Positions 21,794 through 34,416 of a stretch of DNA of 64,000 nt are shown here, one piece after another. Under the pieces are notes generated by a model. The model was given only the letters and a program-made list of their open reading frames with translations, was not told where the DNA came from and searched no databases. Position numbers and translations under genes: made by a program. The stretch's first letter is position 1; each line of letters begins with the position of its first letter. Source of the stretch: Tigriopus japonicus (lineage: Eukaryota > Arthropoda > Copepoda > Harpacticoida > Harpacticidae); assembly GCA_010645155.1 (NCBI GenBank), contig CM021319.1, forward strand, positions 2,399,401 to 2,463,400, written 5' to 3'.

Positions 21794-22101
21794 CAAAATT
21801 TCAGCTGATTCCACAAAATAAGGGCCTCTTGCAGTCAGATTCAGACATAGTTGCCAGCTAGAGAGTGGGTTTTAATGCCACCTTTGGCAAAACTGTGGTG
21901 AAATAGGTTTTTCCTTAAATGTTTACATTTCTTTGTAATGGCACTATGATATCAAACTCCAACATTTCGGAGAAATGTTGATGTCAAGAAAATCTCTAAC
22001 GGTTTGCCAATGAGTGACATTAAAACACACTCGCTAGCTGGCAACTATGTCTCAATCTGACCGCAAGAGGCGCTTATTTTGTGGAATCAGCTGAAATTTT
22101 G
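21794..22101. repeat. Foldback element with ~100-bp inverted arms
   Basis: The arm beginning CAAAATTTCAGCTGATTCC at 21794 is repeated in inverted orientation ending at 22101. Similarity runs through CATAGTTGCCAGCTAG and GTTTTAATG to about 100 bp inside. The loop is about 100 bp. It is non-coding and no target duplication was found. Confidence 0.8.
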
Positions 22102-22319
22102 TGCAGGGTTCATTTAAATAATAAGACAAGTTTTGGACAATAATTGCTAGCTTGTGCAATCTTTTGCTTGAAAATATAAATCAAGAAAATGAAGATCATT
22201 ATGTTCAAGTTTTTTGAGTTCGAAATCATTTGACATGTGGTTCCAGATCAATTGAGAAGGAACAAAACAGCATTAATTATAAAGGTGAACTTCATTTCAA
22301 GTAAGTATTACATCTACTG

Positions 22320-23582
22320 CCGGGCGTAACGAAAAAATCTGGACACATTGAATCTTCTACTTTATCTTGATGTATTTAGCACCTCAACTTTTACAAAATT
22401 TTGGGCATACAATATATGCTTTAGGCATGCCTTGGCTGCCCTAATCATCAATGTAGCCTCCCCTGGCAGCAATGATGGCCTCCAAGCATCCCCTGAAAGC
22501 CCTGCAGGAGGTGCGGATGTAGTCCGGGGACATGGCGTCTCAATGCTCATTCACGGAATGCTTGAGTGGGGTGGCGAACTCTGCAGGCCTTCCCCTGAAC
22601 ATGCACCCAGAAGGTGTAATCCAGGGGGTTGGCATCAGGTGAATTGGGTGGCCACTTTTCCTTGGGCCAGAAGGGGATGTTTTCCTTCAACCACATCTGG
22701 ACCTTTTTGGAGGTGTGGGCAGGAGCCCCATTCTGCTGGAACACCATATTCATGTCTGGGAAGTTGGTCTGCACCCATGGGATCAAGTTGTCCTCCAAGA
22801 CCTTAATGTAGTCAGCCCCAATGAGCCGGTACCCAGTTGGGAACCAAATGAGGGGTGCCGCCTTCCCATTGGAGGCCATGAAGCCTAAGGACATGATGCT
22901 GGCAGGGTGTTTGGTCGTACTGAGAGTGCAAACAGACTCGTCAATGTCTCCAAAGCTCAAGTACCTGTCATTTTGCCTGTCCCGCATGAGGTCAACTGTC
23001 CAGGTTTTTTCATCACTGAAAATGATGATGCAATTGGCTTTGGCCTTTTTCAAATCATTCAAAAGAGCCTTGCAATGTCGGAGATGGGTTCCCTTCATCT
23101 TGTCTATCAAGAGGGGCCTTTCACCCTCACAAGACTCTTCCCCCCAGCCTTCTTCACAGCCCTTTGCACTGTCATGGGTGAGACTTCCAGGTCCTTGGCG
23201 TGGGACCTCTTGGACTTGAGTGGATTGGCCTGGGCCACCACCTTGAAGGTGTCCAAGTCCAACTTAGCCTTGCGCCCACTTCCAGTTTCCTCTCCACACT
23301 TTCAGCCTTTTTCACGGCATAAACTGTTTGCCTGGACACGCCCAACTGGCCTGAGATCTCCGTGGGTGTCTTGCCGGCATCCAAAAGTGCGCGAATTGAC
23401 ATGTGTGTATCTCTTTTTGGAGCCATTTTCTCAGCAATCAGAGCAGATCAAAATTTGCTTTATGTTTTTTCTGAAAGCTGATTCTATTTACTTTGATATA
23501 TCTCGGAACTGTATTTCTGCATTTACACAACCTCTATGCATTAGACAAAAACCAAGTGTCCAGATTTTTTTGTCACGCCCGG
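22320..23582 (-). mobile_element. Tc1/mariner-like transposon with frame-broken transposase
   Basis: Terminal inverted repeats start CCGGGCGTAACGAAAAA (left) and CCGGGCGTGACAAAAAA (right, reverse complement). The right flank is TA; the left flank is TG, perhaps mutated. Minus-strand transposase is in two frames. The N-terminal helix-turn-helix starts at 23426 (MAPKRDTHMSIRALLDAG, then ISGQLGVSRQTVYAVKK). The catalytic part lies at 23110-22547 with FSDEKTW, QQNGAPAHTS and PPNSPDANPLDYTFW. The second catalytic Asp is Asn here (QQN rather than QQD), with 36 residues to the last Asp. The copy is close to full length but inactive by frameshift and by that substitution. Confidence 0.9.
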
Positions 23583-23708
23583 TATATTGACCCTTCCAAA
23601 GAGACCAATTCTAAATTCATTAGAACAAGAAAATCTGGTTAGAGCTGACATGTACAATGCCTACTTGGTATTATGTAGCTGAAAAGAACAGGAGTTAAGA
23701 TTGCTAGG

Positions 23709-23787
23709 ATATATTGTTTATTTGTTAAGGAGTCAGTACATCACTGATAAAGGGTGTTCCATGAAGGAATATTTGGACGTTTAGGCT
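23709..23787 (-). repeat. SINE 3'-tail fragment
   Basis: This fragment matches the tail of the SINE at 19414-19662 (shared GTTCCATGAAGGAATATT and TTGTTAA.GAGTCAG). It lacks the tRNA-like head, so it is a truncated copy. Confidence 0.7.
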
Positions 23788-23989
23788 GCTGTTTTCAGTT
23801 GATGATTTTTGTAAACAAATCTTTGTTTACTGGTACCCTCCGAACTAGTGATGGAAACAATCCAATCTTCAATCATATTCACGATGGGTTGCCCAACTAG
23901 GTCTGCCAATTAGCCTTCAGCGTCTATCATTTGTCGGTTGAATTCCATGACTATGAGGAAAAAGGCTTTCTTCTGAAGGTGAGCGCAAG

Positions 23990-26611
23990 TCTCACATAAA
24001 TGACACAAAAAATATTTCAAGGTTGCGTGAGCAAAAAGTAACAAAGTTCCGTTGTGAGGTGGGGTGGGCTAAAGAAGCTCATGGGAAAGAAGCGTCAACA
24101 CAGTCAAGTTGTTTGGATTTTTTGAAGCTTCAAATGTTTGCCATTTTAGTCGCCACAGTCAATCAAGAAGTTCAAGTTAGATAGAAAGTCGATTTTGCAA
24201 TCAATTGGTTTGGTTTCGTAATGGTTTATTATCATAATGGTCTTCATAAAAAATTATTCAGACTAAGTCTATAATAGACTTCTTGAAAATTTCATGACAT
24301 GTATGAGGCGAAGCAGCCTACTTTTCCAATCGCGCTCAAGATATCTTTGTAGTTCTTGGCGACCGATACTTTAGCTTCTTTTTCCCTTGTTGCATTCCTT
24401 ATCTGTTGCGGGAGACAATTATAGATCTTGGCTAATTTGTTTTCGCTCGTTCCAATGCTTGCCCCTGGAATGTCGCCTCTTGCTTTTGAGCGAGTGAGCC
24501 TAAGATGATGTTGTCGAAGTGGATTTTGTGACGGTTGCATTCTGTGCTCTTGTCCTGAGCCAAGAGCTTTCCAGGCCTCCATGCAGTGTAGCTCCACACA
24601 TATCTGGAGCACACTAGGTACTTTAGCAGTGGCAAGGAGCTCATCTATGGGAACCCTGTCTTTGAGTGCCAGACCTAAACAGACTCTGATGGCATTGTTA
24701 ACTTTTATTTGCAGGTCTTGTATGGTACTGTTGTGGCATTCTCCCTGTCTCCATCCTGTAGTTGGGTCACAGTAGACAGCCATTGCATATCTGATTTTGG
24801 ACAGAATTAATGGGTCTATGAGATTAAGAAGAGACTCCTTGGGTAGATGCCTCTTCAATCTTCTGAGAATTCCTACTCTTGAGTTCAATTCTCCCAGTAG
24901 TTCCTCTATGTGCTTATTCCAGTTGTTTTGGGAGGAAATGATGACTCCTAAGAGCTTTTGATGAGGGCTCTCTTACAGGATGGTCCCGTTGTATTGTACT
25001 GTTATGTCTCCTTTGCTCTTGAATACTAGGAGCCCTGTCTTCTCAGGATTCAATGCCAGTCCACTATTCTTCATGTAGGTGGCCACTTCTTCAATGGTTT
25101 TTTCCAGAGTGTGAGTGAGTTCCTGGGTGTTGTTTGCAGAGATGATGGCAGTAGTGTCGTCTGCGTAGGTCACAATTTTGGCTCCACTTGTTGCCATGGG
25201 AAGGTCGCTTACAAGTGCCAAGAATAGGAGAGGTGACAGGCCTGAGCCTTGTGGAGAGCCAATTTCGATTTGTCCTTGTTGAGAGAGATGGTCTCCTACT
25301 TGCACTGTTTGATTTCTTCCCGTCATATATGACCTTAAGAGTCTCTGGGCTGATTTGTTGACTCCAAAGAGTTCCATCTTTTCCATGAGTATATCAGGGT
25401 TGACTAAGTCAAATGCAGCTGAGAGATCGAAGAGTAAGGCCGCAGCCTTTTTACCCTGGTTGATTGCTTCTGTCCAGGTGTCCGCCGCCATGTTTATGGC
25501 TGTTGTGGTAGAGTGATTTTTTCTGTATCCATGTTGTTCATTTGGGATAATACCATTTTTTTCCAGGTACTCTGAGAGCTGTTCACAAAGGATTGCTTCA
25601 AGAATTTTTGAGAGTGTGCATACCAAGTGGATTGGCCTATAATTTTCTACATTCGTTCTGGATTTTTTTTTGTGAATAGGCACCACTCTTGAACTCTTCC
25701 ATTTGTCTGGGAAGGTGCACTCCCTGATGATCTGGTTTATGAGCATTGACATTGGGGTTGTTATGGAGTGTCCACATAACTTGAAAATTAAGATAGATCA
25801 TGCCAGTAAAAAATGATCCAGTCTTTGGATCACAAAATAAGATGAATTCAGGCCCTTCCATGGATATTTTTCAATCAAAGGCTCCTGCTTGCTGTATTTT
25901 TTTCTCTTCCCCTTCCTGGGTTGTTTGGACTTTTAAAGTCTTTGTGAAAAAGCCACTGTTGCTAGTGTTCTTAAAACATTTCTTTTACATGAGCTCCTGT
26001 AGGGTGGACAATGCTTCAATGTAAACCTTGCTTCTCATATGAGGTAAGGGAACCAACTTTCCCCCAAAATTACTGTCACCTTTGATTCTATATGGTAAAC
26101 CCTTTAATTCATCCATTCAATCAATAGCATTGTCACATAACTACAATCCCAGATGCCTTACTTAGGCAAACAAAAGTCCATTTTTCATAATTGCCACCTT
26201 TGGTCTTCACCACGGCCTTCAATCTTCCAACTGCAGTCTCATCATGACACAAAATTGCAAAAGGATTTTTGTGTCAGAGTGTATGTAAACAGCGATGCAT
26301 TCATTTTTTTAGATAAGACAAAGAGTCCAAGAACAAGAGCTACAACTCACACCTGCTCCATTAACACATTCATTGCTATCACTGTAGTTATGTGACAACA
26401 CTATTGATTGAATGGATGAATTTAGGTGGTATACCCTATAGAATCAAAAGTGACATCACATTACATTTGGGAGAAAGTTGGTTTCTTTCCCTTAAATGAG
26501 AAGCAATGTTTACATTGCAGCAATGCCCACCCCACCTCACATCGGAACTTTGTTTTTTTTTTGTTCACACAACCTTGAAATATTTTTTTGTGTCATTTAT
26601 AAGTGAGAATT
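23990..26611. mobile_element. Composite foldback element interrupted by LINE B
   Basis: The outer arms 23990-24070 and 26525-26611 are inverted copies (shared AATGACACAAAAAA, ATATTTCAAGGTTG and GAGGTGGGGTGGGC). An inner pair, about 26005-26155 and 26370-26520, is also inverted (TCCATTCAATCAATAG, GTCACATAACTACA). The segment 24150-24210 plus 25790-26020 is continuous in the related copy at 46085-46360, which shows that LINE B (24211-25790) inserted into an older repeat. No transposase belongs to the foldback part. Confidence 0.65.
24211..25790 (-). mobile_element. LINE family B, 5'-truncated reverse transcriptase
   Basis: The minus strand encodes non-LTR reverse transcriptase in two frames. 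The larger piece (25752-24973) has the palm motifs YRPIHLVCTLSKILE, LLFDLSAAFDLVN, GSPQGSGLSPLLF and the catalytic VTYADDT. The continuation at 24888-24292 gives LSKIRYAMAVYCDP and AIRVCLGLALKDRVP, the usual post-RT region. No endonuclease is present. Comparison with the uninterrupted repeat at 46085-46360 places the ends near 24211 and 25790. It differs from LINE A in the motif regions. Confidence 0.85.
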
Positions 26612-28681
26612 GAAGTTGAAATAGCAATTCTTGACATTGTATTTTCAAAAAAGTATGTTTTGTTGCTTTTATCTAAAATTTCGCTACATAAGTTGAGAGG
26701 GTTCTTCCGAACTTTGAAATTAGGAATGCCTAGAGTCTAGGAATGCCCGACTTTGGATAACAAGATGGCCAGAGGAGATCGGTTCCTGGGGCAACTAAAC
26801 CTAAAAAAAAATAATTTGTTTAATTGAAGGCTTCCAATTTCTCCATTTGTTTTCAAATTACTTTGCAATACTTCTCAACATACATTAACCATGCCATTGC
26901 CCATAAATGCAACATTTTTCGAAAATCTGACCCTTGAAAACTGAGATTTTTTGGCAAGCCTACACTTCTAACGGCAGTAACAGACGGCAGCAGAACCGTA
27001 AAATGATACGGTAATCAATTCCATTGAGTCATTTTTTATATGGCTTAGCCAGTCTGTTTTCCTCATTCAAACTGTTGTTCAAAAATAACCATTGAAAATT
27101 GAACAGAAATATAGATTTCACCAATACTTAAGACAACCCGCGACCCACGTGTGCCTAACAATTGTATCAAATAAAATATTCATAAATGTGTTTTAAGCAT
27201 ACTATAAGTGACATTACTTTAATAATTTAGCCCGTGGCCTAATTACCATAGCTCAATTTCAAATGTGGTATTGTCTCTTCACCTCAAAACTGGTCTCAAA
27301 TACATCTGGAACTTAAAAATAATGTCCCCAAGTCATTTAAACACCGTGTATTGCTACATTGATGTATCCTTGGCTTGATGTTTTAAAGTTTATTTAGGCC
27401 TTTTTTAGAATATTGATCTTAGTAGGCAGCCAACCTAAGCCTGCAATCTAAATTATTTGTCAGATCTTTCCATTACCATAACTTGAGTTTCTTTAGGTTT
27501 GATATTTGTTGGTTACAAGCAATGAGATTCTTTAGTCAAGGCAGGAACCCCTGAAAGGGGTGGACACGAACTCCGATTTTTGAAAAAATGATGTGAGGCC
27601 GATGCTATATTTTGAAACAATGTCATTCATTCCTTATTAACGAGTAAAACTGTTGAACATGCATCTTGAAAGAATTCAGTCAAACTTTTTGTGTTAATAT
27701 TTATTGACTAATTGTTCTTCACCTTGATTTTAGAGGTCCCAGCACTCCTTTTACTCGTCTCATGAACGTTTGACATACAGCTCTCCAAAGGATTTTAGTC
27801 CTCTTAACAATCAGGAAAATACATGGATGGAATCTTGCTTCACCCATTAGTCCAACATCAATGAAACAATGCTAAGCAGAAGTATCTGTGGTGATATCTG
27901 GAGGGTTACTCCTCTTCAGCACCTCCACTACGCAGGAACCATTTCTATAGGAAAATGAAGGAATGAGAATAGTGTGGCGAATCTATGATCCGTCCAACGT
28001 AGGACGGATGCCTCTCATACGGAGAGGACATCCGAACGAGTGTAAGATGGTAGAACAACTGATTTATTGGCGGAAAGACATAGATATGTATAGGAAGGAC
28101 AAAGATGAGTATTGAAGGAGGAAGCGAGAACCAGTAAATACGACAGGGTCGCCACAATAGTCTCATTTTGAAACAAAATGGAGTCCAAGTCGGAGATGTT
28201 GTTGGTTGTAACTATTGAAGGGCACTTTTGACGGTTCTGGATCAGATCAGCCTTCTGATCCGGATTGGAATTGGAACAAAGGCAATCACGACGTCCTTGA
28301 GACAAAACAAGTAAAAACATGAGGATTAAATCCTGGATTGTGGATTTGATTGAAAATGTTTCAAGTCTTGGGGCTCAAGAAGGTCAGGGCCACACAGGAC
28401 TGGGGCTTAGGGTCCTTCAGGACCAGAGGATCATGTCCTTTCATTGCAGGGATAGGCTCTACGTGCTTGATAGGGTTTGATTGATCTTCTTAGTTCTTAG
28501 ATCCCTTTGTCCAGGAATTAACAATCAAATTGAGTCAAAAAATCCACACAATTCAATCTTGGTGGGAGCATTTCATTCTCAAGACTTTGAGAGGGTCCAT
28601 GTAATCCGGGTTAGACTGTCAGATTACCAATTTGGGCTGACTGAGTCGAAAGGCAAATCAAAATATTGAGCCCATCCATTG
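26612..28681. other. Long spacer without recognised genes
   Basis: Two kb of AT-rich sequence. Short open frames at 27945-28320 (minus) show no domain. I see no RNA gene or clear repeat. Confidence 0.4.
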
Positions 28682-29331
28682 CTAGTAGGCACACCTGATA
28701 TGTTTTGAGTTCATCTTAATTTGTTCTTCATTTGATGGAATCCTTGACACTGAGGACTTCTTCTTTCTTTGGTCTATGTGGACCTTAATGCGAACGCAGG
28801 TTCCTCTTGGAAAGGAACCAAATTTACCCCAGAAACTCTCCTCTGGATCAAAACGGGGATTTTTATCGCGCTCATCCATTAGACAACTTGAACAACCTAA
28901 GAAAATCTTACCTGTCCTTGAATTATCCTGAACTAAAAGACACAACCATATAATAAAAGAAATTCGAGGATGGAACATCATTTATAGAACAATGCCAAGG
29001 TGACACAACCTAAACCAAACTTGATTTCATACAAAGTTTGGCATGTGTCAGTTAAGTTCAGGATAATACATGGATGGGTTCAATTGTAAGTTCAAAGATA
29101 TTAATAAGACTTTCAAATCGGATAATAGATAAGCTCGGAAAACCCCGCTATTTTGTTGTTGATAATTCAAGGAATGGTAAGATATTCTTAAGTTGTTCAA
29201 GTTTTGTAATGGATGAGCATAAAGAAACTCCCCGTTTTGGTCCGTGGGAAAGTTTGTTCTTAATCCTTTTGCTGAAAAGAGGAATTTGGGCTCAGATTCC
29301 GCTCCATATTCGTTCTTTTTGCTTTAGTTAG
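28682..29331. repeat. Divergent pair of related open frames (inverted repeat)
   Basis: A minus-strand frame (28981-28682) and a plus-strand frame (29074-29331) share DNSR-GKIFL-CSS-MDE-PRF-P-ES in order. They are an inverted duplication of one coding-like segment about 90 bp apart. The pattern (VVDNSRNGKIFLSCSS) faintly recalls FLYWCH-type zinc-binding domains of transposases, but the expected W-x-C and His residues are missing. I do not name the family. Confidence 0.5.
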
Positions 29332-29950
29332 GTCTATCACTTCCGAAGGTTGTAGCAGGTAACCTAGTCATCATCAGATTTAATTTGATCACTTTGATCG
29401 TCATCTTGTAGAAAAGACACCTTGTGGGGGGGTTCATTCGCACTCCATGATGTGGTCATTCATTCATTCACTATTTCATTCACTCGTTCTTGGCTGAACT
29501 AAATGTCTTCGAAACACCCACATCAGACTGATTTTGGGGCGTGGGGTTGACCTTTACCAAGGCTAGGACTTGGCTGGACCCGCTTGAAACACAGAAAACC
29601 CCGATTGGCACACTATCTTTTGGACTCTTGGTCGATTTCCGTTTGATTTTCCACTCCCAAGTCCCAACATGGCCGTTTGTACTTCTTGTTTACTTACGAA
29701 CTCTCGGCCTCATCCGTGTGAGGTTGCGAGCTAGGAAATTCCGTGAGTTCGTATCCAGTATTTATACTATTATATAGGTTATCCCTGGTCAAGGGAAGGG
29801 ATGCTATTGTTAAAGCCAAGATGGAGAATAAACTGTGAGGTTTGTGTCTGAAATGCAAATTTTCTTTAAGGCGCTGAGAATGTTTGATTGCAAATGGAAC
29901 AATTTGTCAATTTTGGTCAAAATCGTAAATACCGTAAAAAGTGCATTTTT
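29332..29950. other. Spacer before the second gap
   Basis: No gene is recognised. It includes short tandem TCATTCATTCA runs near 29456-29485. Confidence 0.4.
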
Positions 29951-30005
29951 NNNNNNNNNNNNNNNNNNNNNNNNNNNNNNNNNNNNNNNNNNNNNNNNNN
30001 NNNNN
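29951..30005. other. Assembly gap (55 N)
   Basis: Run of N directly next to the 3' end of a LINE A copy (30006). Confidence 0.99.
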
Positions 30006-30575
30006 CGCTACAAGGAATGGGATTCCCTGTAAATAGAGTTAATGATTTATATAGTTTATAAAATTACCGTTTATATGAAATTTGATCTACCAATGAGTTA
30101 GTTACTGTTGGCAGATCTGTACAACCCTTGTATAGTGGGTTGGTCAGGAATAGTATTCAAAAATTTGTCCAATCCTGCCTTAAATGCTGTTAGAGGATCA
30201 GCTCCTACATATTCCCGACGAAGGCAAATAGGCAACAAATTGAACAATGAGGGAGCCCGATAAAGAAGAGAGGAGGACTTCATTTTTCGAATTAGCCTTG
30301 ATTCCTTTGGATTTGGAGGTGCTCTCAGAACGCACGTAAAACCTCTACGATCGCTACAACTAATCTCAAATCCTGGGTTAGGGCAGAGCCCATGAATGCC
30401 TTTGAAAACATACAGTATCAGATACCTTTCATACCTTCTCTGAGTACTGTACAGCCCTAACTTCTTGAGCCTCTCCCAAAACGAGAGCTCTCTCATTCCT
30501 GTGATGTTCCATGGACCACGGAACTTCTGGACGGCTGACGGCCACGCAACCTTTTCAGTAAGCGTCATGATGCTC
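30006..30575 (-). mobile_element. LINE family A, 3'-terminal copy
   Basis: The minus-strand frame 30568-30098 is the C-terminal tail of a CR1/Jockey-type reverse transcriptase (ITGMRELSFWERLKKLGL, RRYERYLILYVFKGIHGL, REYVGADPLTAFKAGLDKFL, then IQGLYRSAN). The 3' UTR ends CATTCCTTGTAGCG at the gap. It is 5'-truncated. Copies of the same end occur at 9018-9205, 51545-51985 and, decayed, 59200-59440. Confidence 0.85.
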
Positions 30576-31904
30576 AGGAAGCTACGTTACTTAATTCAGA
30601 CTTATGTTAGATGTTAACAACTTAGTTACCTTTTTTCTAGCTTATTTTTTCAGTCTCCACATCTCCCATGTAAAGGAGTTTCACAGGTTTGATATTTTTG
30701 TAATACTCATGCATGGATAGACAACCCAAAACATCAAATTTTAACATAGTTTTAACTTGAGACAATCCAATTTGATTGAATATATGTAAATATCCATATA
30801 AGTGATTCAGATAGGCGATTTCTTCATGAAATATTTGGTATACCTTAATGGCTTATGGATACTGTAAACAATTGTTGATTATATAGCTTTATTGCACATG
30901 AAAAGCCATAATAAAGTATTAAGATACCATTATTTAATTATATATGTTCTTAGCAGAGTGCACATTCCTACTACCTTATCCCCATGTCAAGTTACAAGAC
31001 CAGGGTTTCTCAGTAGATTCATTCCTATTAAAGGATCCAAATAGTAATGAGAAGCTATGATTCAAGTCACACTCCCACAGCTTCTTGATCTGCTTAACGA
31101 TGTCTCATTGAGATCATTAAGTACTTTACACTGCATGATAAAAAGCACTACAAGAACGACTATCAAAAAAAAAATTCTTTCTTTGGTGACTTTGTCAATG
31201 GACCAAATACATTTGTGTTTCAATTTTGGACACATACGTATATGTTAAGAAAAATAGTCTGTTTTGAGCTTAAAAGATGCCCAGAATTATGCCTCACACA
31301 ATGCACACACTTACTTTCTTGGTTCTTACTTGCTTGGTTCACTCACATTTAAAAAAAAGTACATGGATGTTTGGTATATGGCTGAATCACCAACAGGACA
31401 AGCCTTGGCATCGAGATGAACTCACACCATGAACACTCTAGCAGTGGTTGAGACTTGATTGATTCCCAAAATAACTTAGGGTGAGGAGGTAATTGTGTCA
31501 CTGAAGCTGTTGCACTATCAAAGGTGGGTGTGCCATCAATCATAGACTGTAGCACTACAGCAGATGAACGGGTATTGCCATGAGCCAAATGACCTGAACA
31601 TGACTTAAAAATCACACTTAAAAAGCACTGAACAGATGAATTAATCACATTTCAAGATGATTTTTCAACATGTTTCAAATGTTGTGAGTGAGAAGCGACT
31701 GGCAAAACAAACAAGGGTGACTGCAAATTGTAGGCCTTCTATAATTGTGATTTGGATCTTGCAAAATGATTAAGGCTCAAGTCATTTCTTCAAATAATAG
31801 AAACCTGCCATGAGCTTATGAATAGCAGAAGGAACTTGATACTCAAATTATAAAAAGATGTTGTTCTGTCATGAGATGAAATCATGCTGTCTGCTCGTAA
31901 ATGA
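30576..31904. other. Spacer between two LINE A pieces
   Basis: No gene is supported. The two flanking LINE A segments lie on the same strand and overlap by roughly 15 codons of homologous sequence. They are better read as separate copies than as one element split by an insertion. Confidence 0.4.
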
Positions 31905-34416
31905 CCTCGTCACCTTTTGAATGGCAGATATGGCCAATCCTGCCCAATGAGAATTGGCTTGGGTTGCCTGAATGACGCATAATTTGAGACAGGCACTTTT
32001 TCCGATGTGGTTTCAAATCCTGTATTAAGAAATCCTTGGATGTTCCTAGTAAAACATCTTTGGACCTGCTCGACCTTTTGCAAACCTGCTGAACTCATTG
32101 GCGCCCAAATGGGTGAGGCACATTCAAGATGCGGCTGAACAATCGACTTGTACAGAGTTAACATCGTAATACTATCTCTGGACTTGAAAGTGCGATAGAT
32201 CCAGCCGCACGTTTGAAATGCCTTCCCCACTTTCAACTGGATATGCTCATCAAACTTTCCATCATCTTGGACGACAACTCCCAAATCCCTCATGGACGAT
32301 ACGTGCTCAATATCACAACCTCCATTGTCTTTGAGCGGAAGATTTAATTTTGACGCCCCATACGTCATTGTGCGGAATTTCATCCCGTTCAATGCCATAT
32401 TACTCTCGCCAACCCAAGAGTAGATTTTCTCCAAGTCCTCAACTAAACATTTTGAGTCCTGACCGTTCCTTCCACAAACTAATTTTGTGTCATCAGCATA
32501 TGAAGAAATACTGGCTTTTGTTCTAAACTTCTGGAGAGGAGCAATAAAGAGAATAAACAAGAGCGGACCCAAAATTGAACCTTGCGGAACACCTGACTTG
32601 ACATCATACATGCCGCTAAAAGATCCTTCAACTTTAACTATCTGCTTCCTTTCACTCATAAAACTATCAATCCAAGTCAGGACCTTACCCTGGACCCCAA
32701 ACTCTTTGAGTTGATCAAGCAAAAGACGCTGATCTACCTTATCAAAGGCCTTGGCAAAGTCAAGATAGACTACATCAACTGACTCGTGACTTTCGAGCCC
32801 TTCAATGATTTGCTTAATATGATCAACCAATTGGGTTACTGTTCTAAAGGAACTCGAAACCCATGCTGTCCAGAAGGAATTAAATCATGGACTTCCAAAT
32901 AATCTACAAGCTTGGACTTCATAATCTTCTCAAAAACCTTTGCAACGCTGGAGGTCAGAGAAATGGGCCTATAATTACTAGGGAGTGACATATCTCCGCC
33001 CTTAAAAATTGGAACGACATGAGCTACTTTTAGAGAAGAGGGAAACTTGCCCTGATCTAAGATGCAACGCATCAAGTAGGAGAAAACTGGGGCAAGAATA
33101 TGTGAACATTTCATCAGAAACTGAGATGTCACACCATCGGGTCCAGGAGAACTCGAGAGCTTTAAGCTCTTGATGGCCTCAAAAGCATCTTGATCTGTGA
33201 CTACCAGATCCTCCAATAGATTATCCTGACTATTAATGTCAGTCTCATCAACAACTTTACTACATACTGTACAGTCATGGCCTGCTCTGCCTACCCTTTT
33301 TGGAATTGAAAATACACTTGAGAACTGATCTTAAAGCATATTAGCTATTACTTCATTATCATTTACGGTTTTAGCATCAACCTCTAATGGTCCTACAGGA
33401 TGCTTCATTTTTCTCTTTGTATTTGCGAACGAGAAAAACGCCTTTGGATTAGTCTTAACCTCCTGGACAACTCTACTTTCCTTTTCCATCTGATCAGAAG
33501 CAATGGAGGCCCTAATCTTAGCTTGAACCAAGTTCAATTTATTTTGGAGGCTAGCTACAACTAGTATTTCTAGCTACAACTCCTGGATTTGAAGTACGCC
33601 GAAGTCTATTCGAAAGCTGACAACTCCGTTTGAACAACTTCTTTCTAACCTTTGGAATTCTGGTGGCCTACCTTTTGCCACTATTTCTGGAATACCACTG
33701 GACAAACAAACCTCGTCAAAAAGTGAAATAAGCTTATTTATAGCTTTATCTATTGATGGTTCCTGCTTTAGAATGGAAATCAAGTCCAACTCGCCTAATC
33801 TTTCAACAATAATGGGCCAGTGTTCATCTTTGAACTTAAACTTGGCCACGCCCACCTTTTGAGCAGGTTTAACTCTAGAGCTCTCCGGCTTTTGAGTAAT
33901 GGTCGACCCTATCTCAAGAATGTGATGATATGAATTCTACATGGGGCAACGTGGACATACTGGATCAGATCAGGGTCGTTGGAAAAAACTAAGTCCAGAA
34001 CACTCTCTGCTCTGGTTGCAACACCAACGGGTTGAGAGAGATTACGCAAGATCGCAAACTCTTCCAATTTTTCGAAAGACAGGGATGCTGTTTTCGAAAT
34101 GGGAATGTACCCATCCGGACTAATCTCCCACTCAACAATGCTAGCCGGAAAATTGAAGTCGCCAACCACAAAGAGTCGAGAACAAACCTCTCGATCTAGC
34201 TCCTTTCGTGTAAATTCGAGTGCCGAAAGAAATGAGGAAGAACTACAAGAAGGTGGCCGATACATTGTTACTATTGTAAAGTCAAGAGCCGTGACGTGGC
34301 AAATCAAAACTTCTCCTTCAAATGAAGGTGAAAAGTACAAAAAGGCAGAAGTTTATGTTACCAAAAATATTTTTACACTATTTTCCCGTCCCTACACATC
34401 ACTAATGCTCACATGA
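31905..34416 (-). mobile_element. LINE family A, endonuclease plus reverse transcriptase, degenerate
   Basis: Successive minus-strand frames give an apurinic-type endonuclease tail (34340-33909: VVGDFNFP, LDLVFSNDPDLI), linker (33855-33331), N-terminal RT (33216-32836: SSPGPDGVTSQFL, SNYRPISLTSSVAKVFEKI, SGQHGFR) and palm (32830-31910: VVYLDFAKAFDKVD, GVPQGSILGPLLFILFI, ISSYADDTKLV). Frameshifts separate the parts and the 3' end of the element is missing, so it is inactive. The motif set fits the CR1/Jockey group of non-LTR elements. A damaged piece of the same RT lies at 52600-52880. Confidence 0.88.

Noticed and set aside
30006..34416. One LINE split by a 1.3-kb insertion
   Set aside because: The two pieces overlap in homologous sequence near the end of the RT region, so separate truncated copies fit better.
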